Assembly (NCBI RefSeq): GCF_024679245.1
Contig: NC_090173.1
Span: 26,812,160 to 26,876,159 of the forward strand
Reading direction: 5' to 3'
Source of the DNA: Pseudorasbora parva
Lineage: Eukaryota > Chordata > Actinopteri > Cypriniformes > Gobionidae
Length of the DNA stretch: 64,000 nucleotides
The position numbers and the translations under genes were made by a program. The notes below the pieces were generated by a model. The model was not told the DNA's origin. It saw nothing but the letters and a program-made list of their open reading frames with translations, and did no database searches. Shown here in pieces: positions 10,914 to 24,120 of this stretch (the first letter of the stretch is position 1; each line of letters begins with the position of its first letter).

Positions 10914-13900
10914 GTAGGGTCTTTTCAGGGTCAATGTTTTTAAGATTTGGTTGTTGAGTTTGTTTGCTCCTAAGCTTTTTGAGATATTGCCGTTCTGACA
11001 GCAAGCATTGATATACAAGTACTAATGATATTTGTATAGCTATTTGTATTGGAGTAATCAATGATAGCAGTGACTGTGCCCACTATAGTAGATTCTCTCT
11101 ACATGGCACAAAATATATTTTTATGTAAGTGAAATTTGCTTGCAATGCCACATGAAGGTCTTACAATGAAAAAAAAAAATGCTTCCCTGTGGAATGGCAT
11201 CAGCTGTCACTTTTAGTCTTGAAATCTGCCTTGGCCCTACGGGCAGTTTAAGGGAGGTGAAGGTGATGTAACAAGGATTATGACAACATGGTATTGAAAT
11301 CACACACTTGAAATTACCTGTGAAGTCAGGGACAGGTAGTAAGTGAGAGAGTTAATGATACAAGAAAAATAAAAGCTTTTGTTGTTGAGCTAATTAGTAA
11401 TGCCCTTAAAACTGGATACCCATTTCGTTTCTAAAGATGTTTTTATATCTTTCACAAAATGTGTTTTTACAGATAAGAGAACTTATCTGAGAGACTATGG
11501 ATGTTTCTCAAATGCTAATGTTAATCATGTTTTGTCCCTGAATACTAGTGGAAGAGGGAAATTGCTGGGTTACAAAGGCAATACATCATTCCAGTTCATG
11601 TAATGAAAGATTGGGTGCAAGCTGCAAATAATATTGATTTCAATGCTCAGCAGATTTAACATGCTGTCCTCTTGTGCATGGTCCTAATTTAAGAAGACTA
11701 AAACCTCAAAGGACATCCCATTAGATGATTATAGACAGAAAACATATGGCGAGCTTGAGCTGTCCTTCTGCTCTGGATCTCCCCCTTGTCTTTAAATTTG
11801 TGCACGTATGCGTGTAAGTGTTGTGTTATTTAATTTGCCAGAATGCCTGCTGTTCCTTTATCACAGATCTGTGTTTTTGCATACATACATTTTCTCGCAT
11901 TGTCCATTTCTCTGGTGTTCACATTGATAGTAAAATGTGTTTCTAGTCATTTACATTTGTATTTATTTGGCAGATGCTTTTATCCAAAGCTACTGACGGT
12001 GCTTTTAATGTGTCCATAAAATCAGTTCTTGCATTCCCCTGCAAAGTGACCTCGCAACTTTGCCGATATTGGATGCTTAAATTATGCATTGTGTATTTTT
12101 AAATTTAGATTACCCTTGCCATAATCGTATGCTAATTTTTAAAACTAATTTAACACTGTTAAATATGATCTTTAGAATATTACAAAATTAATACCTTTTT
12201 GTATTGCACATTTTTAATGTTGTGATGCCTGAATTCACTTGAAGCATGTTTTACTACAGAGCATTTATACTTTTTAATGTTTTAAATAATTGTCACTTTT
12301 TGAATAGGATTTTAGTTGCATCCGATTCTTAAACCATGTTTTATTTATTAGTAAAGTACTATTTAAACATCAGACCATTGACCAAATTGCTGTTCATTTA
12401 AAGAACCACATTTCATTTATTGTTGTGTGTTGTATGTGGTTCTCAAAATGTTAATTCCAAAAGATGTTCTTTTAAATTCTGTCTGAGGTGAAGAGAATCC
12501 AGCCTTGTGAGAACAAAATTATGAATTACTTTTTTCAAAGCATACAAAGAGAAAAATAATCAGGCCCAGAATAGACACTATTAAACGGCGAAAAGGGTAA
12601 GGAAAATGTATTTAAACCTTTTTTAAAGAGAGCCCTAATTTAGCCTCCTTGAAGTCACTGTGCAGTTCAAACAGTGAATCCGTTCCCTATTAGCCAGTTC
12701 CTCAACTGATTAGAGAAACTGATGCATGTCCAAAGAGAAGAGAAGAAGGGAGGAGGGTGCAGGAAAACACTCCTTTCATGCTTAACCGTGCAAGCAGTTA
12801 AAGGAAACACAGTGAACAACGTCGGTCACAGACTGCAGAATGTGTGTAGGGTTTTAATGCTGCTATTAAGAATTCATCTGTTGTGTAACACTTTATTTTT
12901 TCCTGGTGTGTCTTGGAATAAAATCAGGGAAGGTGAGGGCAGAGCGCTAGTATCGAGAGCCAAATGATCCTGTACTTGGCAGGATGTTATTCTGCTCTAT
13001 CGCTTATAAAGTTTCAACATCAATCTGTCTGCTGCTTCCTCTTTCTCGGTGTCTCTCTACACTTAAACAGCACGGTCACCCTGGTGTCATAGCAGTCCCA
13101 CAGGAAGCACTGTTTGTGTAGAATGATCTGTCACTTCTGTGGACCGCTCTCTCACACTAATGAAATAACAACTTCAGCACAGACTCGCACAGACCAGTGA
13201 TTAGCTTATGCTTACATTTTTATTTTTGAAAGCACATCTTGAACTATTTTAGTCTCACAGAGCCATTTGTAGTTGTGGCTTGCATGTCAGATTTAAATTT
13301 GATGCTATCGATCAATCATGAGGAAGTAATCTTTCAATTTAGGCAAAAAAATATGGTTGCATTGCAACCATATTGGAGCCTAGTCTAAATCTGAATCTGC
13401 TTTGCTTTAAAACAGGACATATTGGAGTGCACATTACTCAGTGTATACTATGCACACTGTCATGAGTCAGCACTTTTTACTAGCACAACATCCTGTCTAA
13501 AGTTAACCTGCCTGAGCTTTTTAATTGTGTCTGAAGCACAGAGCCAGTAAGTGGATGAATTAGACTTGTGCTGCAATATTTCATGGGTAAATATGAGTAT
13601 TTCATGGTCATGGAGCGACAGTTTTATGCCTCGATGACAATAATAAATCACAGCTGTTTTACCATGAGAACTTTAAAAACAACTATTGAGTTTCATGATA
13701 ATGTACTTCTGCTTTAGGAAGATAGTATTGCTCAAATGTTGCTTTTTATAGTTCTAAACACAGAAGAAGTTGTTTGTTTCATTGTAGCATCACCTTAGAA
13801 TTTTCACAAAATGATAAAGCCATGTGATTTTCTTTCTATCATGTAATATCAGCTGATTCATTGAAAGGATCTGACTCGAAAAAAACATTTGTTCATGAAT

Positions 13901-15300
13901 CAGAAATGGCTAATTCTCTCTTAAACATGTCAAGGAGGACTAAGAGCAGATGCTTTAATGTTTTTATGATGTTAAAATGGGGACCAATCCCCATTTATTT
14001 CAATATTATTTTACCTGTCAAAAAAGGGATTAATCTTATGAATTCTGACCAATATTTAAAAAGTATAATGAAACCGTAAAAATTACAACAACAAAAAAAC
14101 ATTTTATTTGTTCAGTTGTTTATTTGTTTATTCTCTTATTTTAATGAGGTAAGAGAGATATATAAATTGCATTTATATTTCACTTTTAATTATTATTATG
14201 TTTTTTTTTTATATACTTTTTCCCTAGCGCCCCCTTGTGGCCTCATATCCTTGTTTTAGAAAACCCAGTTCATGATTACTCCTTTTGTGTTCCATAAAAG
14301 AAAGCCTTCAGTTTAGGACAAAAAGTTCCTTAAAAGTAAAAGTTAGGGAAAAGTAATGAGTTTATACATTTTACATACCTTCACTTTCCATATGCTCAAA
14401 TTTGCAATCTACATTCTTAAGAGTTTTTTTCTCTCTTTCTCTATTGGGTCACTTGCTAATTCAAATTCCAATGAATCCAATCACCCTCCATTTTTTGTTC
14501 TCAGCTCAATTTGTTGCCATATCTATAGTCACAATAGTCTGTTTTTACACTATAATTTTCATCCATGTTCACATAATAGCTCAGCTAGCGTGACCCCCAT
14601 CAACCCCCCCCCAGTCCCCCACTCTTCCTGACCCATGCAAACACAAACACCCTTGTTTTCACAAACACAGGACGAAGTGTCTGGAACACATTATCCGAGC
14701 GTGCGCCGGAAGAAGCTCTTTCCCGCGCTCTCCTGGCCTGAGCCACGCTGTTTGTGTGTGAATTCAATTACACTATTTGGATCATGCAGCAAAGAGTTCA
14801 TTAAACTGAAAATAACAAAAATGTATGATGAATGGAGAGGAAAAAAATAGTGCATTAGACAGATAGAGGAGCTCATTTTGTTTACATGTGTGGGTGGGTG
14901 TGTGCTAGCTGATAGCTCTCTTATATGAACAAATAGTCCAAATCTTAAACAGTAATATTTAAACACTCCAATACTTTCCCTTACACACAAGCATCATTTG
15001 TTTTGTTTTTTTGTAATTTTGTTAACCAATGTGGTAGGTAGGTGTGTGGGGATGTTTTGGTATTCCTGTGAGGACCTTTTTTCTGACGATTTCCCAAGAG
15101 AAAAGCAAATCCTGTTGAAAGCGTTTTTCAGGGGTCGTCTCAAAGGGAACACAGATTAATAAATGTGCTAAATATAAACTCTCGCGTGTAAAAAAGTATG
15201 TAAATGCACATGTCTGTAAATGGTTATCGGCTTGACACATGCTTTCATGAGACCAAAAGAGCATTGTAGTTCCCCCCCAAAATAAAACATCTGTCATCAT
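10914..15300 (+). other. plcl2-like: plcl intron after the large exon, first part
   Basis: Intronic AT-rich sequence. A SINE tail lies on the minus strand at about 11942-12000 (aagctttggat-type tail read in reverse). A 23-nt palindrome around atatggttgca lies at 13351-13373. No exon was recognised. Confidence 0.5.
11942..12000 (-). mobile_element. SINE 3' tail
   Basis: Read on the minus strand it is close to agctttggataaaagcatct gccaaat, the common 3' tail of tRNA-derived cyprinid SINEs. The tRNA-like head is absent. Confidence 0.5.
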
Positions 15301-15420
15301 TTACTCACTCTCATGTTGTTTCAAATCCGTATGACTTTCTTCAGTGGAACAAAAAGATATTGTAATGTTTTGAAGGACCGTATATTGGGATCCAATATTG
15401 TTTTAACCTCATCAGTTTGC
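15282..15420 (+). mobile_element. MITE fragment
   Basis: Contains catcatttactcactctcat followed by gttgtttcaaatccgtatga, the body of a very common cyprinid MITE that starts ttcacccaaaaatgaaaatt. The same family appears at 26569. Only one end is present. Confidence 0.55.
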
Positions 15421-15975
15421 AAAATATCTCTTTCTATTCCATATAACATCTTCTTTTGTGCTGTTTCCTTTTGCAGTTGATAATTAGACAGCTCTGATGT
15501 ACAGTCTGATGAGGTCTGGGTATTTCTTGAATTATAAAGAATCTAGTGTACTGTATATGTAGATGCAAAGAGACTCACAGTCAGGGTACGAGTGGAAAAA
15601 AATGCAATTATGACTTTCTGATAAAAATTGCAAGTGCAATATAAAATGCATTTTTAAAGCTGTAAATGTGCAGTGCTTGTTTGTAGATCTGAACAATTTG
15701 GTCAAAATGGTGTGATTATACAGCAATATAACTATAAAATATTATTATTTTTATTATTAGTGGTGGTAGAAGTTGTAGTGATATTAAAATAAAATATTAC
15801 TATTATAAGAATTTAACTGCAAAATAAAAAGTCTTAAGTATTTAAGTATTTAAATGATTCAATTTGCCATTATCTTATGCTCATTGAAAAATGCTTAACG
15901 TGGGTGTCAATCCAGCCTTGTGAAAAGGCATATACAAAGAAAACACAGAGAAACTCCCCTGTGGAACACCTTTAA

Positions 15976-17272
15976 AGGGGGGGGAATAATACTATAGTAT
16001 AATACTATCAAGAAGTATTGCATCCTTCATATCTCTGAAAAGTCTTTAGTTTTATTATATTTATTTATATATATTTATTATATAAAAAACTGAGCGGCTG
16101 GAGGCGTATCGTGTGGGCGGAGCTAAAGAATGACGAGCGCGCACAAAGTGGTGACGTCCTCAAGCGTGGAGAAGACAACGCTACCCTAAATAAACTATAG
16201 CAATCAATCAGATTCAACTAATACATATATGATCCAGAATCAGATCTAGAGGCTGAAATAAATTGAACAGGGGAAGCAACAACAGCAGGACGTCCGTCTC
16301 TGTGGTATGTACTGTATTTAGTGGCCTGTCAACATTTGCGTTTGTTTACTCGCAGTTTATGAGGACGTGATTTGGTTTATGGACTATTGGATGCGACTAA
16401 ACCTTAGCAGTAGCAAGCAAAACGGTTTTGCACGTCAGACTAGTGTAACGTTATACATAGAACAACAATAGAGTAACCGTTGACGAAGCACACTTTGTGA
16501 GAACGCTAGGTTTATGTTTGGGTGATTTTTCAATAAACAAACTGACACCTATAGTGGTCAGCTAAACAAATGTATTTAAACACACACCATACATCGCATG
16601 CTCCATTGATGAATTAACTAACGTTATATACGATTGTGTTGTTTACTGATGTTTACTTGCGCGACGATAGCCAACAACATAGACATTTGAAGCAGTTTTA
16701 CTCACCACCTGCTTCCAAAACACGACCGTGAACCTTTATCGTCACCGCTCCGTCAAAAACACACTTCTTTGTTGATTTCGTGAAGTCCTGACAGCAGTGA
16801 CCATGGAGATCCACTTTTGCGACGCGACTGAAGCAATGTTGTAAAGCTTCCCGTCATTTCTACGTTCAAATCGGTTCAAATGCAGCGCTGCCTTCCCAGA
16901 ATGCCTTGCGGGCGCATTAAAGTCGCTTGACGTCACCCATAGGAATAAAGTGGAGTGCGGTGCGACAGAAGTGTTCACGGATGAGTGGATCTGCAGCTGA
17001 GAGCAGTGTTTATGGGCGTGCATTTGCTCTTTCGCCTCAGTCACGCGCGCGCACACCCTACCTACCTTCCGCTCTGTCGAAGTCAAGCCGACCCATACTC
17101 GAAAAAGACTCTCTGAAACTTGTTAGAAACCGGAAGGAGTATTTTTGACACAGAAATACTCCATCAAACGCCCAACATTAGTTTTTGAAACTTTGTCTTT
17201 GTTTAGGATGGGAATCCAAGTCTTTAACAGTGTAAAAAGCTCAGTATGCATGAAACAGCATTTCACCCCCCC
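15976..17272. mobile_element. TTAA-flanked DNA element, complete
   Basis: Flanked on both sides by TTAA (15972-15975 and 17273-17276), with termini AGGGGGGGG and CCCCCCC. The internal gcgtatcgtgtgggcggagc is shared with 3685-4000. TTAA target choice is typical of piggyBac and Kolobok elements. No transposase was recognised, so it is non-autonomous. Confidence 0.7.
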
Positions 17273-17522
17273 TTAACGTCTCATCCGAAGGACCTTCTGC
17301 ACTAACTAATTGGACGTATGACAGAGTATTTCTGTGCCAAATACACTCATTCAGGGTTCAAATAAGTTTCAGAAAGTTTTTTTTTTCCAATTATGGCCCT
17401 GTATGACTTCATAAAGGGCAATATTCATTGTATGGACACATCTCCCGCAAGAGCCCGATAAATCTGATAACACTAAAACCTATTTGGAGATCTAAAGGAT
17501 GCAATACTACTCCATATAGGTT

Positions 17523-18345
17523 CCTAAAGGGTTAGTTCACCCAAAAATTGAAATGCCCTCATTAATTACTTACCCTAATGTCGTTCGACACCCGTAAGAC
17601 CTTTGTTCATCTTCGGAACACAAATGAAGATATTTTTGTTGAAATCCGATGGCTAAGAAAGGCCTTCATTGACACCAATGTCATTTCCTCTCTCAAGACC
17701 CATAAAAGGCACTAAAGATGTCGTTACAAAGCCTACAAATCTCACTACAGTGGCTCTAGGATCATTTTATGAAGCGACGAGAATAGTTATTGTGTGCAAA
17801 AAAATGTTTTTTTAATAACGAATAAGTCGTTATTAAAAAAACATTTTTTTGCACGCAATAACTATTCTCGTCTATAGTGATGCCGATTTCAAAACAAAGT
17901 TTTAAACGTTATGAATCAGTGTATCGATTCATGATTCGTATCGCCAATGTCACGTGATTTTAGCAGTTTGACATGAGATTCGAATCATGAATCAATACGC
18001 TGCTTCATAACCGTTCTAAACTTTTTGAAATCAGCCCATCACTATATAAGTCGTTATATATTTATTTTATTTTTTTATTAAAAACTATTCTCGTCGCTTC
18101 ATAAAATGATTGTAGAGCCGCTGTAGTGATATGGGCTTTGTAACGACGTCTTTAGTGCCTTCATGGGTCTTGAGAGAGGAAATGACATTGGTGTTAATGA
18201 ATGCCTTTCTGAGCCATTGGATTTCAACACAAATATCTTCATATGTGTTCTGAAGATGAACGGAGGTCTTACGGGTATCGAACGACATTAGGTTAAGCAA
18301 TTCATGAGAGCATTTAAATGTTTGGGTGAACTAACCCTTTAAGAT
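17523..18345. mobile_element. foldback MITE (about 820 bp)
   Basis: Left end aagggttagttcacccaaa and right end tttgggtgaactaaccctt are inverted, and arms of about 250 bases match (cattgacaccaatgtcattt against aaatgacattggtgttaatg). A second near-perfect palindrome (about 17776-17876) sits inside, with a further copy of its outer motif actattctcgtc near 18086. Confidence 0.85.
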
Positions 18346-18349
18346 TAAT

Positions 18350-19350
18350 ATGTGCTTGTTATGTACCCTAGCTTCTCTTTGTTGATGGCAACTGTTTTAA
18401 GCGCTTCTTATTAAAAGTTTGGGAATATGGTTGCAGTATGTTACTTTCACAAATGCAGGTCATAAGCGACCCACACAGCTGATGCAGAGATTTATGGAAA
18501 ACCATGCCTCTCTAAGGCATTGAAAACACCAGATCATGAGTTGCTCGTGTGTAAAAGGACACAGTGCCACGCTTTACTCTGAGACACACAGCGCATATAT
18601 TTAAGTAAATGTATTATTAGATAAGCGCACGAAGCCATATCACGATTTCGGTTTAAATCTGATTAATTGTGAAGCCTATAAGGTCTCTGGGCAGGTAAAC
18701 AGGATTGTTATGATCAGTGTCAGCTTAAGAGCAGCTGTCCATCCTCTCAATTGCTTACTTAATACTCTTGTTAATCAGACTGCAAACAACCCAAAATCCA
18801 AGTGGTCTGAGACCTTAATGTCATGGGAACTCAAACCATGCTGATCTTCTCTCAAAGGCCTTCTGTGTTTACAGAACTCTCATTAAAAAAATAAAAAATT
18901 CTCAAAAGGGTATCATTCCTAATAATGTCCTGAACCAAGACAACATTTTTGGCAAGAGCAGTTCTTAGACTCTCAGTGGTGATTTTGTTCTCCAGCATTA
19001 CTTATTAGAAGGCAAAGCTTTGTCCTTTCTGCATCTCTCCGGGACTTGACGAGCTGAATGCGTTTTTATTACGAGCTAGTGCGTGACTTTGATCTGGCTT
19101 CCAACTTCACAGAGTGCTGTGTCCTCTTGTGCACTTTCAACAATTACTGAGCAAAAACAGAGAGGAAAGTTAAATTCCCTTAGTTGAGGTAAACATGAGC
19201 TTATCCATGGTCAGTGGTAAATGTATTTGAATATAACCACACTGTGTGTGGTGTTGCTGTGGGTAGTCAGGCATTTATCTTGAATGTGAAACTGACCTAC
19301 AGTTTACATATAGGTCACTAAAGCTAATGTCTTCTCTGCTATGTTTTTCT
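18350..19350 (+). other. plcl2-like: plcl intron, no recognised features
   Basis: Unique-looking intronic sequence directly upstream of the 19355 exon. I see no repeats with clear ends and no additional exon. Confidence 0.4.
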
Positions 19351-19354
19351 TTAG

Positions 19355-19558
19355 AATGCCACAGTGTCATTCAAGGAGCTCTGCGGCCTGACTCCGGCAG
19401 CTAACATGAAACAGTGTATCCTGACTGTGTCCTCCTGGCTGATGAACAGTGAGAGAGCGCTACGGGTAATGGTGAATCTCAGCGAGGCCTACCCCACCAT
19501 GGAAGCCCATGGCCCCATTCCAGAACTACTGCGTAAAGTCCTCACCGCTTATGACACG
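19355..19558 (+). CDS. plcl2-like: plcl coding exon (C-terminal region)
   Basis: This exon of 68 codons starts [19 protein letters not shown] after the acceptor tttctttag and ends TAYDT before the donor gtacgg. It continues the preceding exon (ENVQ | NATVSF) at phase 0. It matches the conserved PLCL segment that follows the C2 domain ([20 protein letters not shown]). It has no catalytic role; in the family this C-terminal region serves partner binding. Confidence 0.93.
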
Positions 19559-20183
19559 GTACGGTGAAATTCAACAGCCTGACCCAAAGAGTATGCAACG
19601 CAATGTGCTAGCACTTGCGAACCATAAAAATATATTAGGCTCTGGTAAAATACTGTGGGACACAACATGTACATGTATACATAATAGTTCAGCTCGAATA
19701 TTGCATTAACTTGTTTAGTAGCTGTAGTGCGAAAATGAACAAAAATTATAGAAATTTGATACTCTGTGATGTATACTATGCCAGGATAAAGAGATGTGTT
19801 TTTAATCTAGATTTAAACTTGACAAAGTGTGTCTGCCTGCTGTACAAGGCTAGTAACACTATTCCAGAGTTTGGGTGATCAAAGTATGAATAGGACTTCC
19901 ATCTGCAGGTTATTTTGATATTCTAGGTATTGTCAACTGGCCAGAGTTTTGAGATGGCAGTAGATGAGCTTGCTCCAGTACTAAACCACTTATTGCTTTG
20001 TAATTTAATAGCAAGATTTTAAAATGAATGCAATGTTTATTGGAGAGACAAAACAGTGTTAACAGAACCGGGCTAATATTGGCATACTTCCTGGTACTAG
20101 TAAGAACTCTAGCTGTTACCTTTTGGACCAGTTGGAGATTGTTTATTACAATATATTATTATATAATTACAATAACCTAGGTC

Positions 20184-20274
<91 letters not shown>
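20184..20274. repeat. (GT)n(AT)n microsatellite
   Basis: About 28 bases of GT repeat run directly into about 60 bases of AT repeat. The Cys-Val and Tyr-Ile frames it encodes are artefacts. Confidence 0.95.
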
Positions 20275-20277
<3 letters not shown>

Positions 20278-20325
20278 GCAAATATTTCTTAAATATATGC
20301 ATGTATGTATGTGTATTCAAATATA

Positions 20326-22579
20326 CAGTCATGGTCAAAATTGTTGGTACCCCTGGTAAATATGATCAAATATAAAAAATGTAAAAAAAATTATCTGCAT
20401 TCTTTATCCTTTTGGTCTTTTATTTTAAAAAATCACAAAAATCCAACCTTACGTTTAAGTAAAATAATTGAAAATGGGGGGTAAATCACATTATGAAAAA
20501 TTATTTTCTCTAAAACATGTTGGCCACAGTTGTTGGTACCCCTAGAATTTTAAATGAGTAAAAGGAGTATAAATTCACAGGAGTATAAATTAGGGATGCA
20601 CCGAATATTCGGCAACCGAAATTATTCGGCCGAAAATAGCCAAAAAAGCACTTTCGGCATTCGGCCGAATAAGTAAAAAGGCCGAATAATTTTTGCCGAA
20701 CAATGACGTTTTTAATGAAGCGATCAAAAAGTAACCCACGTAGAGTGAAAGCCGCGTGCTTTATGCAGCAAACATGTCAGCAGTGTGGAAGCTCTGTTTA
20801 GTGCTGCATCTCATGTCATCGATGAGAAGAGGAACTGACTTTCATGTGAGAAAGCAGAGAAGCTACTTTTCATAAAGAAGAACCTGCCACTTTTCCTGAA
20901 GAAGTAGGCTAAGTAGGCTTATGTCTAGGACAGTTATTTATTTGTTGTGGGTTCATCCACATTTTTTGCACTATTCAATGCACATTTGTTGTTGTAGACA
21001 TACAGAGTTACATTCTACATACTAATTATTTATTTTAAGTTATGTTGTGCTTAGTTTGTATAATATCTGCTGGAATGTTAAAAAAAATTCAGTGTTAAAT
21101 AAATATTTTGAAATTGTATTTTTGTTATTTGATTTATTTCTCAGAAAAGCAACACAAAATAGTAAAAAGCAAATTTTTACTATTTAATAATTGTAATGGT
21201 AAAAAAAATTGCCAAATAAATGGAAAAAATGCGAAACACCGCGTTCGGTATTCGGCCTTCGGTCTTCGGCCAAGCATTTCATTATTATTCGGTTTCGGCT
21301 TCGGCCAAGAATTTCATTTCGGTGCATCCCTAGTATAAATATAAGGAGGCAGAAAAGCCATATTCCCCATAATCATTTATCACAATGAGTGAAACCAAAG
21401 AATATAGTTCTGATGTGCAGGAAAATTATTGTTGAGCTTCACAAAATAGAAAGAGGCTGTAGGAAAATAGCTTAAGCATTGAAAATCCCCATTTCCACCA
21501 TCAGGGCAATAATTAAGAAGCTCCATTTAACTAAAGATGTTACAAATCTGCCTGAAAGAGGACATGTGTGTATATTGACCTAATGCAGAGTGAGGAGGAA
21601 CATTTGACTACATAAAGACTCTTCAAGGATCACAGATGGAGAATCACAGAGATTAGTTGAGTCTTGGAGTCAGAAAATATATATATATTTTTTTTAAACT
21701 CAAACAACCACTGCATCACCACATGTTGTTTGGGAGGGATTCAAGAAGAATCCTCCTTGCTCATCCATAAACAAACTCCAGCACATTCAGTTTTCAGACA
21801 CGACTGGAACGTCAAAAGGGACTGGTTCTGTGGTCAGATGAAACTATAAAAAGAGCTTTTTGGCAGCAAATCTACCAGATGGGTTTGGTGCGAACAGGGA
21901 TAAAAAGTCCCCCATGCCCAAGGCTAAAATTACCACTGGATCTTTAATGTTGAGGGCCTATTTTTTTGCTGGAGGTCCTGGACATCTTGTTCAGATACAT
22001 TTTATCATGGATTTGAGCAAATACCAAAAGATAAAAAATCAAAACCTGACCGCTTCTGCTAGAAATCTTATAATGGGCTGGGATTGTATCTCCCATCAGG
22101 ACAATGATCCAAAACAAACATCAAAATCAACACACGAACGTGTCACTGAGCACAAAATGAAGCTTCTCCCATGACCGTCCCAGTTTCCTGACCTGAACCC
22201 TATAGAAGATGTGTGGCTGAACTGAAGAGGAGAACACCAGCATAGATCTGGGAATCTGAAGGATCTGGAGAGATTCAGTATAGAGGAATGGTCTCTGATC
22301 TCTATTCAGGTGTTCTCCAAACTCATCAGGCCGAGAAGTCTCAGAGCTGTTATCTTGGGAAAAGGAGGTTGTAAATAGTATTTAATAAAAGGGTACCAAC
22401 AATTGTGGCCTACGTGTTTTGGAGAAAAGCATTAATTTCATAATGTGTTTTACCCCCCATTTTCAATTATTTTACTTTAATGAAAGGGTTAGATTTTTGA
22501 GAATTTTTTTTATAAAAGATCAAAAGGATAAACAATGCAGATTTATTTTTACAGCCATATTTGATCATTACCACGACTG
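20326..22579 (+). mobile_element. Tc1-like transposon, degenerate, carrying a hAT insertion
   Basis: TA dinucleotides flank inverted termini CAGTCATGGTCAAAAT... and ...ACCACGACTG. Inner inverted segments ttgttggtacccctag and gggtaccaacaattgtggcc also pair. Decayed transposase lies on the plus strand: about 21470-21570 encodes a helix-turn-helix-like piece with stops, and about 22090-22170 reads QDNDPKQTSKSTHERV, the Tc1 DDE-region motif. Without the nested element it is about 1.5 kb, the expected Tc1 size. Confidence 0.85.
20591..21332. mobile_element. hAT-type MITE nested in the Tc1 element
   Basis: Inverted termini TAGGGATGCACCGAA and TTTCGGTGCATCCCTA are flanked by the perfect 8-bp duplication GTATAAAT (20583-20590 and 21333-21340). 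The ends are rich in TTCGGC/GCCGAA repeats. It has no transposase and is 742 bp long. Confidence 0.92.
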
Positions 22580-22878
22580 TACATAATAATTATACTCAGT
22601 ACACACATTTATTATGTAAACACAAACTTATATTTTGGATGTGATTAATTGATTTGACAGCACTAAATAATGATTTTTTTTTTCAAAATCTGAAAATATA
22701 GTTGTGACTATGGATGTATAATCAGTAATACTGAATATATAGTAATAAACAGTGTGTTTCCCAGACATTGATTTATTTGTGGCTGCCCACCACAATATAA
22801 TACATTGAGCAAAAATACATTTTAGTTCTTTGCACTAGATTGTGGTGGCCTGGAAATGTATTTAAGTTCTCATAATTA

Positions 22879-24060
22879 CGGAAGCCCTGAACGGCCATGG
22901 ATAATAATTTTTTTTTCTGTCTTGTTATGTCGTGATCACGAGTTAATTATCTTGTGATCTCAAGATAACAAAAGTTGTTTTCTCGTGATAACGACATAAT
23001 TTTCTCGTGATCTCGAGATAACAAAAGTTGTTTTCTCGTGATCACGAGTTTCATTCTGAAATACTGCACAGTACCCAGAGTCTACGGTTGCTGTAGCAAC
23101 GAACACAACTTTCACGGTCATCTGATCAATGGATAATAAACCGTGCGCTGGATCTTTCAGCAAAATCTTTGCTTCACTTAATACACATTTTATTTGTGTA
23201 ATTAACATGTTTAAATGATCAAAAGAGAAGGATCCTTCAGAAGGATGGCAGATTATTCTGTTCTATTCTAAAAATCGTTTAGTTTCGATTCAGCCCATTT
23301 TATTTTCCTCATTCGTTTGAAATAACATTACATAATGTGTTTGTTATTAGTATCCTTCCTTCTAGCCTTTATTCCATTAAAAAGCGGTGCAGTAGCCTAC
23401 TCCATATTTCTAAAAACAAACAAACGTTTAATCCAGTTAATACAGTCTCGTACAAAATACAATCGTTTTAATTGCACATTATCACTGATTTGAATTAGGC
23501 TGCAATGCATCTTTACATGGGCTATACATCACATCTAGGCGATACATTGAGTGACACAATCTGGCAAACTAACGGTTATTTAGGCTGCTGATTAAAATGG
23601 CATTTTAATGCACAAAAAGGTGCAAATAGAATAGTGAAATCAAAATGAGTTTAACAGTAAGTTTAGTAACGCACCAAACGCTATTATAGCAAACTAATCA
23701 CATTAGACCATTCAGTTATATTAATTGCCTAATGCACACAGTACTGCACAAATTATAGTGATCACGAAAGGTCTTCAACGCGTTCAATCTGGACCAGTAC
23801 AACACAAGGTGGATAGGCTATACCGCACCCCATCAGTTAATTGGTTCTATACTGCCACCTCGTGGCGCAGTTGTGTAACTTAGAAAATATGAACTCGTGA
23901 TCACGACAAAACAACTTTTGTTATCTCGAGATCACGAGTTATTTTCTCGTGATCACGAGAAAACAACTTTCGTTATCTTGAGATCACGAGAAAATTAACT
24001 CGTGATCACGACATAACAACACAGAAAAAAAATATTATCCATGGCCGTTCAGGGCTTCCG
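22879..24060. mobile_element. TA-flanked MITE with GATCACGAG subterminal repeats
   Basis: Inverted ends CGGAAGCCCTGAACGGCCAT and ATGGCCGTTCAGGGCTTCCG are each flanked by TA. Inside each end are several copies of tcgtgatcacgag / ctcgagatcacgag palindromic motifs. The about 0.8-kb core shows no transposase. TA flanks suggest the Tc1/mariner group, but this is not certain. Confidence 0.8.
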
Positions 24061-24120
24061 TACATAATAACATAAAAGGTCTAAATATTTAATTGATAAT
24101 CTGATGTCATAATATATATC

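Noticed and set aside
14356..14631. 91-codon plus-strand frame in the plcl intron
   Set aside because: It is Ser/His/Phe-rich random translation of a CT- and C-rich intron stretch, with no homology or splice sites.
22000..22180. Intact transposase gene in the Tc1 element
   Set aside because: Stops and frameshifts break the frame; only motif fragments such as QDNDPKQTSK remain.
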